Positions 1 through 6,791 of a stretch of DNA of 16,035 bases are shown here, piece after piece. The position numbers were made by a program, and so were the translations under genes. Numbering within the stretch: position 1 is the first letter of the stretch; each line of letters begins with the position of its first letter. A model generated the notes under the pieces. The model had not been told where the DNA came from. It made no database searches and saw nothing but the letters and a program-made list of their open reading frames with translations. Source of the DNA: Pseudomonadota bacterium (lineage in GTDB: Bacteria > Desulfobacterota > Desulfobacteria > Desulfobacterales > Desulfobacteraceae); assembly GCA_018816605.1 (NCBI GenBank), contig JAHIVS010000453.1:1-16035 (forward strand), in the 5' to 3' direction.

Positions 1-1503
1 CTGGGCCTGCTCCCAGAAACGAACCTGCTCTTTGGGGTGGATCGTATTGAGGGCATCGTCAAGGAGCTTGTCCACATTGGTGGTATGGGAAAAATTGGTG
101 TGGGGTGTCACCCCGGTCATTACAATGGAATCAGAGTGAAAAAATCCCCTCAAATAGCTGTCGGCATTGAGACGGAATGTGAAATACAGCACAATGGGAT
201 TCAGATCTTCACGGATCAGCTGATGCATTTTGGAATGCACCACTTCCTGGATGTTTACCCGGATGCCGATCTTGTCCAGCTGGGATTTTAAAATTTCATA
301 GGTCTTCCGGTAAAGTCGTTTTTCCGACGTCACAAGGTCCATGGAAAACCCGGTTGCGTATCCGGCCCCGGCCAGCAATTGCCGCGCTTTTTCGAGGTCT
401 TGATCCTTATGCAGACCCAGGTGGACTATTTTGTCATTGGTCATTCCGCCCGGCAAAAATTGTGAGGACATGGGGGCAAATATCGGGGTAACCAGGCGCT
501 GGCTGCTGGCCGCCAGAAAGGCCTCCCTGTCCAGGGCCAGGACAATGGCCTGGCGGACCCGGATGTCCGCCATGGGTTTTATGGCGGTATTAAAATGAAA
601 CAAACCCGTAAACCCAGGACCAAAAACATCCACAATTGTTTCTGGCTCCTTTTCCATCTGTTCGATCCACCCGGGATCACCCACTCCGTAAATCACATCC
701 ATCTGGCCCGACCGAAATGCGGCCTCCCGCATTTTATTGTCCGGGATAAAATGAATCTCAACCCCCAAAAGCTGGGGTCGCCCGCGAAAATAGGTTTCAT
801 TTGCAATTAAAACCAGCTTTTCTTGGGCTGTGTACCGCTTGAATTTAAAGGGGCCGGTCCCCACCGGGTGGCGTTTATACGTGTCATAGTCGGACAGCTC
901 CAGAGCCCGCTTGCTGAGGATAAAGCCCCCCCTTCGATTGGCGATACGGGGCAGAAAAAAAAGGGGGGACATGGGTTTCTCCAGGACAATCCTGAGGGTA
1001 TATTCATCCACCATCTCAAATGTCATACCGTCATATTCACCGGAATAGGCGCTTCGCTCAGGGTCTGCTGCTTTTTGCAGGGAATAGATCACATCCTCTG
1101 CCGTCAATTCATAGGCGTTTGAATAGGGGCTGTCATGGAAAAAAATGCCTTTTCGCAATTCAATGGTCCAAATTTGTCTTTTGTTCTGAATTTCAAATTC
1201 AGGAATTTTCACGGCGATATCCGGCTCCAATTGGGAGAAATCCCCTGGTACATACCGCAGAAGGCTGTTGAAAACCAGGTCTGCAAAGGTTGTATCCTCT
1301 GAGCCCTTGGCAAAATCCGGATCAAAATTTCCAATTCTGGATGTGTGGATGCCAAACCGCAAAACCTCACCAGACCCTTGAATTGCCTGTTGAGATGATC
1401 CGCCCGGAACAGAATCCGAAGCATCCGCCTTCCCTGCGGTCAAAAGAATCGTCACGAACAACACCCCCAAGACAAAAGACCCTAACCGCAGCTGACACCC
1501 CAT
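1..1503 (-). CDS. Family 5 extracellular solute-binding protein (peptide/nickel ABC transporter type), 3' end outside window
   Basis: I translated this frame by hand: 501 codons with no stop, running off the left edge. Family members are usually about 500-550 residues, so only a short C-terminal part is missing. The ATG at 1503 follows a GGGAGGG ribosome binding site 7 bases upstream. Residues 1-28 look like a Sec signal peptide, with a hydrophobic core LGVLFVTILL and a KADA cleavage region; there is no lipobox cysteine at the cleavage site. Family hallmarks are the early FNSLLRYVPGD segment, WTIELRKGIFFHD, LTAEDVIYSL and PVGTGPFKFKRY. Members bind oligopeptides, dipeptides, nickel or other small ligands in the periplasm and pass them to an ABC permease. 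The ligand cannot be read from sequence, and no permease gene is in view. It lies 124 bases downstream of the unknown secreted protein on the same strand, so it may be cotranscribed with it or independent. Confidence 0.88.
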   Translation of the reverse strand, partial: MGCQLRLGSFVLGVLFVTILLTAGKADASDSVPGGSSQQAIQGSGEVLRFGIHTSRIGNFDPDFAKGSEDTTFADLVFNSLLRYVPGDFSQLEPDIAVKIPEFEIQNKRQIWTIELRKGIFFHDSPYSNAYELTAEDVIYSLQKAADPERSAYSGEYDGMTFEMVDEYTLRIVLEKPMSPLFFLPRIANRRGGFILSKRALELSDYDTYKRHPVGTGPFKFKRYTAQEKLVLIANETYFRGRPQLLGVEIHFIPDNKMREAAFRSGQMDVIYGVGDPGWIEQMEKEPETIVDVFGPGFTGLFHFNTAIKPMADIRVRQAIVLALDREAFLAASSQRLVTPIFAPMSSQFLPGGMTNDKIVHLGLHKDQDLEKARQLLAGAGYATGFSMDLVTSEKRLYRKTYEILKSQLDKIGIRVNIQEVVHSKMHQLIREDLNPIVLYFTFRLNADSYLRGFFHSDSIVMTGVTPHTNFSHTTNVDKLLDDALNTIHPKEQVRFWEQAQ

Positions 1504-1627
1504 CAGAAAACCCTCCCTTTAACTGGATACTTTTTTTACTTTTATTGAATGGAAAAAAATACAGCCACTTTGAAACTGAGGATAAATATAATCCTCCGAA
1601 AATAAAACCCGGATGAAAAACCAGGGA

Positions 1628-2215
1628 TCAGGTCTTCTGAAAAAATCTGAGCAACAGATCGGAACTGATAATATAATAAGCGGTTCCAATGGCATCTGCT
1701 GCCTTTTTATCCCGGATCTGTATTTCGGAATTAAATTTCACCGTGGCAATGACGGCCGGTGCCGTCTTGTTTTCTTTGGCCATGTCAAACTGGGCCGCTG
1801 TAAATTTGCCTTTTTTTCCCCAGGCCCAATAGACCACCTTGTCATGGGCCGAAATCGTGGGATCGTCATAGGCCATGAACAATTCTCCCACCATGGCCTG
1901 AACTTTTTGCTGGGAGAGGTTCTCAAACTGCTCATAAATGACCAGCACCCGGTTCGTCTTTTTGTCCGCAACAATATTCAGCCCCTTGTCTCTGAATTTA
2001 AACACCTGTTGCGAAAAAGCAGCCATCGGGTTTTCGGCAGCGATTGCCAGCTGGGATTGGGTCAATTTTGCTGCCAATACATATCCATGACGCTGGATGT
2101 TTAAATTCTCCACCTGGCTGAACAGGGATTGCAGCTCTCCTGCACTCCCAAGGCCGGCCAGAAAAAACACCCATGAACTTAGGGCCGTCACCGTGCATAC
2201 TATCTTTTTTCCCAT
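1628..2215 (-). CDS. Predicted secreted protein of unknown function downstream of the octahaem cytochrome
   Basis: This is a 195-residue protein I do not recognise. The ATG at 2215 has an AAAGGAG ribosome binding site at 2219-2225. An upstream TTG at 2287 would keep the frame open but would translate through the hairpin and lacks support, so I rejected it. Residues 1-25 form a signal peptide: MGKKI, then a hydrophobic stretch ending in FFLAGLGSAGE. The mature part is mixed alpha/beta in character, with no cysteines and therefore no haem or iron-sulfur motif. It contains a QQVFKF...LNIVADKKTNRVLVIYEQF segment that resembles a beta-strand-rich core, and an aromatic VVYWAWGKKGKF motif. It sits directly behind the octahaem cytochrome gene, so a periplasmic accessory role is possible, but that is inference from position only. 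Confidence 0.75.
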   Translation of the reverse strand: MGKKIVCTVTALSSWVFFLAGLGSAGELQSLFSQVENLNIQRHGYVLAAKLTQSQLAIAAENPMAAFSQQVFKFRDKGLNIVADKKTNRVLVIYEQFENLSQQKVQAMVGELFMAYDDPTISAHDKVVYWAWGKKGKFTAAQFDMAKENKTAPAVIATVKFNSEIQIRDKKAADAIGTAYYIISSDLLLRFFQKT

Positions 2216-2229
2216 AATCTCCTTTGCAA

Positions 2230-2274
2230 AAATACGCCAGGCAGAAAGAGAGAAGTGCTCTGCCTGGCGTATTT
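2230..2274 (-). terminator. Perfect 16-bp hairpin, probable intercistronic terminator or mRNA processing element
   Basis: Arms 2230-2245 and 2259-2274 are exact reverse complements over 16 bases, with a 13-base loop. Read on the minus strand, the stem starts 24 bases after the octahaem cytochrome stop and ends in a short run of five U residues, as in an intrinsic terminator. On the plus strand no U run follows. The stem ends 4 bases before the ribosome binding site of the next gene, leaving no space for a separate promoter. Partial read-through or 3' end stabilisation of the cytochrome mRNA is likely. Confidence 0.8.
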
Positions 2275-2301
2275 CATTTGTCCCCAAACACCCAGCTTTG
2301 T

Positions 2302-3891
2302 TTATTGGTTGTACCGCAGCTTGTTTTCCGCTTCAATAAGCTTCATGGTCTCGGCAGATCCCCCGGTTTTTATCCAGAGATGCTCGGGCTTTGCCAGAAG
2401 CTCTTTAATATATTGGCTGTATTTTTCACCCTTACCGGCATGGTCGGCCAGCTCCTGGACCTCGGGCAGAAATTCCTGGTAAAAGTTTCTGGAGACCTCA
2501 TACATGCCGTGCCAATGGGTGTAGTCCGGTGCAAACATGGCGGCCGCCATCCGGGCCCGCCTGCCTTCGTGGTGCCATATTTCAAACCAGGTATACCCGA
2601 CCTTGTGCTGGAATCCGGTATTTTCCCAGATTTTGTCTTGTTTGAGCATTTGAACAAGTTCACTGCCGGGTTTGGCAAACTTGTCATTGTACAGGGTGAC
2701 CAGGTCATCCAGCTGCAGGTAGAAATCTTTCACATGGTTGATGCCGTGGCAGGATTTACAAACTTCCTGCATGGTTTCCCGGCGCTGCTGCCAGGACACC
2801 ACCGTTTGTATGGTTTTTTCTTCAACTTTCTTTATAAGTTTGTCGCCCGTTCGCACATAGGATTGTGCCTGGGCCTTCTGACCGGCCCTGGGAGCGATAT
2901 CTCCTGTAATGTCTGTGACGCTTCCATCGGCAAAGGTGACCCGGTTCAATTTTGAGGAAATGGGTGCCCTCAGGTTCCAGGAAAGTCGATCTCCCACATT
3001 GTGGCTGTTTTTGGCAACTGCGCCGTTGAGCTTGACATAGGACCCCATGTGGCAGGTGGAACAGGTGGGGGCCGTATGATAATCATCTCCCAGAACCCAG
3101 GAACCATCCTTGTAAATGTTCATGCCATTGGGGGTGTTTCCTTTTTCAGCCGTAAAAAATGCAATTCCGTGTTTGGATTCTTCATAGATTTCTTTTTGGG
3201 GATGGTCCGGACCCAGGTGGCATTTACCACAATTTTCCGGCTGTCTTGCCCGGGATGCACTGAAATCATGCCGGGAATGGCATGCATTACAAACACCCTT
3301 GCTGCCGTCGGGATTGATCCGGCCAATCCCGGAATTGGGCCAGGTATTGTAATCCATTTGGGGGGCATCGGTTTTAGACCTCAGTGCCTTGCCGTCCTTG
3401 TCCCGTTTCAGGGAAACAATAGACCCGTGGCACTGCCAGCAGCCGCTGGCCATGTTGGCCTTGTTGGAGGGCATCCCGCCGACCACTTCGGCCAGCATAT
3501 TGTCCAGGGATGCCATGATTTCGCCGGCGGTTGCATGGTGGGAAATCGCCATTTCCTTTGCCTCGGGTTCATGGCATTTGGCGCAATCATTGGGAGAAAG
3601 AATCGCTTTGATAAAGGCGCCTTCATGCTGGTATCCCATCTCATCACCCGCCTCGGCCGCATGACAATTGTAACAGCCCACCTGACCCTCTTTGGCGGCT
3701 GCATGGGCAGACGTTTCCCATTGCATCACCAGGGATTTGTTTTCCTTTAAATGACAGGTAATGCATTTTTTGTTCATTTCCTGATTCTTGGGGTTTTTAA
3801 CGTCAAAGGAGGCGTCTGTGAGTGCCATCGCCGTCCCTGCCGTAAAACCGCACAAAAGTGTCACCGCCAATAATGACCGCCAAAAAACCAT
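2302..3891 (-). CDS. Exported octahaem cytochrome c, hydroxylamine oxidoreductase (HAO) family
   Basis: This is a 529-residue periplasmic cytochrome with exactly eight CXXCH haem motifs, starting at residues 43, 73, 103, 151, 201, 221, 277 and 378. The ATG at 3891 is preceded by GGAGGG at 3900-3905; the in-frame TTG at 3906 lies inside that binding site and is not the start. Residues 1-23 are a Sec signal peptide (hydrophobic LLAVTLLCGF, then TAMA). Haem spacing and the C-terminal block around residues 433-465, with WHHEGRRAR and YTHWHGMYE, match the HAO family. Members oxidise hydroxylamine or hydrazine, or reduce nitrite/hydroxylamine, and haem 4 (here C151-H155) is the catalytic site. The octahaem sulfite reductase MccA is less likely: it has one unusual long-spaced haem motif and the C-terminal block differs. 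The gene follows NrfD by 83 bases. In an anaerobe with a quinol module upstream, a reductase role for nitrite, hydroxylamine or NO is the best guess. Family is secure; direction and substrate are not. Confidence 0.93.
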   Translation of the reverse strand: MVFWRSLLAVTLLCGFTAGTAMALTDASFDVKNPKNQEMNKKCITCHLKENKSLVMQWETSAHAAAKEGQVGCYNCHAAEAGDEMGYQHEGAFIKAILSPNDCAKCHEPEAKEMAISHHATAGEIMASLDNMLAEVVGGMPSNKANMASGCWQCHGSIVSLKRDKDGKALRSKTDAPQMDYNTWPNSGIGRINPDGSKGVCNACHSRHDFSASRARQPENCGKCHLGPDHPQKEIYEESKHGIAFFTAEKGNTPNGMNIYKDGSWVLGDDYHTAPTCSTCHMGSYVKLNGAVAKNSHNVGDRLSWNLRAPISSKLNRVTFADGSVTDITGDIAPRAGQKAQAQSYVRTGDKLIKKVEEKTIQTVVSWQQRRETMQEVCKSCHGINHVKDFYLQLDDLVTLYNDKFAKPGSELVQMLKQDKIWENTGFQHKVGYTWFEIWHHEGRRARMAAAMFAPDYTHWHGMYEVSRNFYQEFLPEVQELADHAGKGEKYSQYIKELLAKPEHLWIKTGGSAETMKLIEAENKLRYNQ

Positions 3892-3974
3892 AAGAATACC
3901 CTCCAAAATAATAAGTTTACATCAAGGTCGGGCCTGTACTTTTAAGCCGGCAACAAACCAAGCCTGCCCTTATT

Positions 3975-5183
3975 TTATTCATTTTCATGTGCCCAATAGG
4001 GAAATATTTTGCCCAGAACAAAGAGAATGGCAAAGGGAATGGCCATGACAATGATCACGGCAATAATGCCCTCTTTATCAAACCACAAAGGATGGAACTC
4101 GGTATACCCCCTTGCGCTCTTGCTCATGAGCTGACCGCCGATCACCACATTCCATCGCATGATCAGCACCTGGACCAACAAAATCCCCGACACCCCTGCG
4201 GCCAGAAAATTGTACAGAGGGGATCTTAATTTAAAAATCCCCATTATCCCCAGGACCAGCAGGGGAAGTACGGAACCGATCTTGACCTGCCAGAACCAGA
4301 AGGAACTTGCCAGAGGCCCGTTCAAAAGACCTTCCACCATGTGATGGTATCCGGATTTTAAGTAAGAATGGGAAAAAACTTCCAGCATTTCAAAGGAAAA
4401 CGCCAGAATAAAAAATCCGGTCAGGGTTTTGACCATGGTGATGATGCACCCATGGTCAATGGGCCGGTCCGTTAATTTCCGGATAACAATATAGGCCAGG
4501 ATGACGGCGGATATGCCCGATACACAGGCTGAAAACAGAAAAATCACGGGCATCAGCGGGGTGGACCAGGTGGGGTTGGCCTTGACCCCGCCAAAGATAA
4601 ACCCCACATACCCGTGGAGGACTGCGGCAACGGGAATGCCGACGGCCACCAGGAAACGAATTATTTTGGCATCCAATTTCCGGGCTTTTTCCGACACATC
4701 AATGGAATCAAGGGTGATGATCCTGTACAATACCTTGAGCCAGCCCTGGGAAGTGGATCGAAGTTCCACCAGCAAGGGCCTGTAAACAAAAAAAATAATG
4801 GAAACCAGCACCCCCATGGACACGGCATAAATATAGCCGAACCCGGCCATGGCCGAACTGGGGCTGGGGGTGAGCAGCATATTGAGATTGCGCTCGGGCC
4901 TTCCCAAATGGAGCAGCAGGGGCAGGGTAGCGCAGCACAAAAACGCCAGGGCAAACAAAAGAGAAAACCGGGCCACGGGACGCAGACTTTTTACACCAAA
5001 CAGATAGTAGAGGGCCGCAATGATGAATGCCCCGTCCACAAGCCCCGTGATATAGGGGTAAAGCACGATCATCATGCTCCAGTGGACGTGGAGATCATTG
5101 GGAAATACATAATTGGACAAGAGCATGGTTGCCGAACCGATCGACCCGGAACCAACGGCTGTGGATGCAAGTGCCGTATTCAT
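3975..5183 (-). CDS. nrfD: NrfD/PsrC-family integral membrane quinol-interacting subunit
   Basis: This is a 402-residue polytopic membrane protein with about nine clear hydrophobic segments, roughly residues 36-63, 70-94, 110-134, 174-198, 209-235, 250-275, 295-319, 323-342 and 372-395. The late RWNVVIGGQ motif (343-351) is a signature of the NrfD family. Members oxidise or reduce menaquinone in the membrane and exchange electrons with a bound NrfC-type iron-sulfur subunit. At 402 residues it is longer than PsrC or NrfD of the eight-helix type and closer to the larger members found in respiratory complexes of sulfate reducers. Its ATG shares one base with the stop of the iron-sulfur gene (TGATG). 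A near-perfect Shine-Dalgarno stretch, GGAGGTGATC (5186-5195), sits just upstream. Translational coupling and complex formation are therefore likely. It carries no haem motif. Confidence 0.93.
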   Translation of the reverse strand: MNTALASTAVGSGSIGSATMLLSNYVFPNDLHVHWSMMIVLYPYITGLVDGAFIIAALYYLFGVKSLRPVARFSLLFALAFLCCATLPLLLHLGRPERNLNMLLTPSPSSAMAGFGYIYAVSMGVLVSIIFFVYRPLLVELRSTSQGWLKVLYRIITLDSIDVSEKARKLDAKIIRFLVAVGIPVAAVLHGYVGFIFGGVKANPTWSTPLMPVIFLFSACVSGISAVILAYIVIRKLTDRPIDHGCIITMVKTLTGFFILAFSFEMLEVFSHSYLKSGYHHMVEGLLNGPLASSFWFWQVKIGSVLPLLVLGIMGIFKLRSPLYNFLAAGVSGILLVQVLIMRWNVVIGGQLMSKSARGYTEFHPLWFDKEGIIAVIIVMAIPFAILFVLGKIFPYWAHENE

Positions 5184-5980
5184 CAGATCACCTCCATTCT
5201 GGCGCCTTTGTAGTACAATGCCGGCCAGGTACCCATCTCTTTTCTCAGGACCGTCAACACCCCCGGTCCTTTTAAAATTTTATAAACCTCAGAGGTTTCA
5301 TCCCGAAGGCTGCCGAACTTCCGGGCCCCCGTTGGACATACATCCACACAGGCCGGCAGCAATCCCTTCCGGATCCTGTGATAACACCAGGTGCATTTTT
5401 CAACCACCCGGGTTTTGGGGTGTATAAAACGGACGGAATAGGGACAGGCCTGGATACAATAAGCACAGCCCACACAGCGTTTCTCATCCACCAGGACAAA
5501 CCCGTCGGGCGTGGTAAAGGTGGCTCCCACCGGACACACCTGGACACAGGGGGCTTCCTTGCACATATTGCACAGCTTGGGCACAAAAAAGGTGTCCCGG
5601 ATCTCTTCTTGGATGTCGCTTCTGGGGGTCTGATATCCAGAAAGCCCGCCGTCGGGGCAGTCCACATAGATCTGATCGGAAAACCCCTTCACATACCGCT
5701 CCACCCAGGTGCGATAGTTGCCGTCCGGAACGTTGTATTCCTGTTTGTCGGCCACACAGCAGGACCCACATCCGATACACCGGGTGATATCCACGATAAA
5801 GGCAAACTTCTGGGCATGAATATCATAGGCCTCCCGAACCCCCGGAATCTGCTCGGGCCACTCAAAGCCGCTGGCATTCATGGGATAAACCAGATAGAGG
5901 GCGCCTGCAATGGTGCCGTTTAATACTTTTTTTAAAAAAGACCGTTTCTGCATATCCGGCAAGGGATCTCTTCGTTTCAT
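5183..5980 (-). CDS. NrfC/PsrB-type protein with four iron-sulfur clusters and a probable KR-type Tat signal
   Basis: This is a 265-residue electron carrier. Four cysteine groups are visible: C68/C71/C74, C137/C140/C145/C149, C169/C172/C175/C179 and C196/C199/C211/C215. That is the standard four-[4Fe-4S] layout of NrfC, PsrB and TtrB. One usual ligand is missing: the fourth position of the first group is D78, although an extra cysteine lies at C75. The N-terminus has QKRSFLKK followed by a hydrophobic stretch, resembling a Tat signal with KR in place of RR; TtrB is a known case of a working KR signal. The ATG at 5980 overlaps the tetrahaem stop as ATGA and has GGAG at 5989-5992. A later ATG at 5953 would also keep the Tat-like signal but has a poorer ribosome site. 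It should link the NrfD quinone subunit to the periplasmic cytochromes. Confidence 0.92.
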   Translation of the reverse strand: MKRRDPLPDMQKRSFLKKVLNGTIAGALYLVYPMNASGFEWPEQIPGVREAYDIHAQKFAFIVDITRCIGCGSCCVADKQEYNVPDGNYRTWVERYVKGFSDQIYVDCPDGGLSGYQTPRSDIQEEIRDTFFVPKLCNMCKEAPCVQVCPVGATFTTPDGFVLVDEKRCVGCAYCIQACPYSVRFIHPKTRVVEKCTWCYHRIRKGLLPACVDVCPTGARKFGSLRDETSEVYKILKGPGVLTVLRKEMGTWPALYYKGARMEVI

Positions 5981-6513
5981 TCGCCTTTCTCCATAAGCCC
6001 TGTGATCTGTTTTGCCCGGTTGATATAGTTAAGGGGTGCATGCACATGGTGGCATTGATTGCAATCATGGGTGAGTTTGACTTGCTGGTTTCTGAGATGG
6101 TCCGGCATGGCAACGGTCTTGATGACCGCTTCCGACCTTGCCATTATCTGGGAGTTATGACACCGCAGACAAAGGGTGGTGATCTGCTTTCCGGTTCTCA
6201 CCGGCAGGGTGCCGATTTTTTTATCCGACGTCACATGGTCGGCATAGGGTCCGTGGCAAAATTCACAGGAAATGGTTCGGTGAAGGCCTTCTTTGTGTAT
6301 TTTGGCTTCAAAGGGATGGCATTTAAAACAGGAACGATTTGTGCCGTGGCGCACAGGCACCTCAACGGCCTCAATGATGGCGTCGGCCCGATAGTGACCA
6401 TAAAGGCCAAAAGAATCCGGGAGCAATAGACTCTTGAACAAAAACCCGACCCAGGCCACCACAAAAATGCCCAGACATACGAGGATGAGACGCATCTTAT
6501 AACTGAACCCCAC
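5977..6513 (-). CDS. Membrane-anchored tetrahaem cytochrome c
   Basis: This is a 178-residue protein with one N-terminal membrane helix (about residues 8-31) and four CXXCH motifs starting at C62, C83, C115 and C151. This topology fits a membrane-tethered periplasmic electron-transfer cytochrome. It is not a clear NapC/NrfH protein: the first motif is followed by PFEAKIH rather than the methionine-containing context typical of NrfH. I therefore call it only a tetrahaem cytochrome c. I chose the GTG start at 6513 because AGGAGG lies 5 bases upstream; the next ATG at 6495 would still keep the membrane helix. It is the first gene of the cluster and overlaps the iron-sulfur gene by 4 bases. It probably carries electrons between the NrfCD-type module and the octahaem enzyme. 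Confidence 0.9.
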   Translation of the reverse strand: MGFSYKMRLILVCLGIFVVAWVGFLFKSLLLPDSFGLYGHYRADAIIEAVEVPVRHGTNRSCFKCHPFEAKIHKEGLHRTISCEFCHGPYADHVTSDKKIGTLPVRTGKQITTLCLRCHNSQIMARSEAVIKTVAMPDHLRNQQVKLTHDCNQCHHVHAPLNYINRAKQITGLMEKGE

Positions 6514-6540
6514 ACCTACCTCCTGTTAGCTATGCTGCCG

Positions 6541-6570
6541 AATATATATGACGATACAAAAACAACCCAA
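6541..6570 (-). promoter_or_regulatory. Possible sigma-70-type promoter for the cytochrome cluster
   Basis: On the minus strand, TTGGGT (6565-6570) and TATATT (6541-6546) are separated by 18 bases and lie 28 bases or more upstream of the GTG start at 6513. The -10 matches five of six consensus bases and the -35 only three, so an activator may be needed. Confidence 0.35.
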
Positions 6571-6724
6571 TGAGTGTTTGAAGCGTGCTGTCTGTGTAGA
6601 CCCAGAGAATGAGGTTGCATCAAGAAACGGTTGTGTGACAAATGCAACAATAGCATTACATAAAGCTTACTGCAAGGAATTAGCCATTAAAATAATGAAA
6701 ATTATCCGTCCGTCAGGATTAAGA

Positions 6725-6753
6725 TTGACCCGAAATCCAATCCCGGGCATACT
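6725..6753 (+). promoter_or_regulatory. Possible sigma-70-type promoter for metF
   Basis: TTGACC (6725-6730) and CATACT (6748-6753) are separated by 17 bases. Transcription would start near 6760, about 30 bases before the ATG at 6792, which has its own AAGAGGA ribosome site just upstream. Confidence 0.45.
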
Positions 6754-6791
6754 AAAGTCAGGCAATATAAAATTCAAATAAGAGGAAAATC

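Larger units (their letters stand above)
6514..6791. promoter_or_regulatory. Divergent promoter region between the cytochrome cluster and metF
   Basis: This 278-bp AT-rich stretch separates divergent genes and must hold both promoters. It contains nested inverted repeats: GTTGCAT at 6614-6620 paired with ATGCAAC at 6642-6648, and between them TTGTGTGACAA at 6631-6641. Neither matches a regulator site that I can name with confidence. An open frame of 77 codons at 6548-6781 has no ribosome binding site and no recognisable product, so I do not call it a gene. Confidence 0.55.

Noticed and set aside
37..1424. Several short open frames on both strands in the first 1.4 kb
   Set aside because: The continuous 501-codon minus-strand solute-binding protein explains the whole stretch.
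1578..1596. 6-bp hairpin (GAGGAT/ATCCTC) between the secreted protein and the solute-binding protein
   Set aside because: Short stem with no U run on either strand; not a convincing terminator.
2216..2287. Upstream TTG start for the unknown secreted protein
   Set aside because: It would translate through the 16-bp hairpin and move the signal peptide inward; ATG 2215 has a proper ribosome site.
2224..3750. Long plus-strand open frames (2224-2955 and 3001-3750)
   Set aside because: They lie antisense to the octahaem cytochrome, whose eight CXXCH motifs prove the minus-strand frame; they have no domain signature or ribosome site.
2302..3891. Calling the octahaem cytochrome the sulfite reductase MccA
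   Set aside because: All eight haem motifs are ordinary CXXCH and the C-terminal block matches HAO; MccA has one long-spaced motif.
5977..6513. Calling the tetrahaem cytochrome NrfH
   Set aside because: It has four haem motifs and an anchor, but the first motif lacks NrfH-type context and no NrfA is present.
6548..6781. 77-codon plus-strand frame in the divergent promoter region
   Set aside because: No ribosome binding site, no recognisable motif, and it covers the candidate promoters of both flanking genes.
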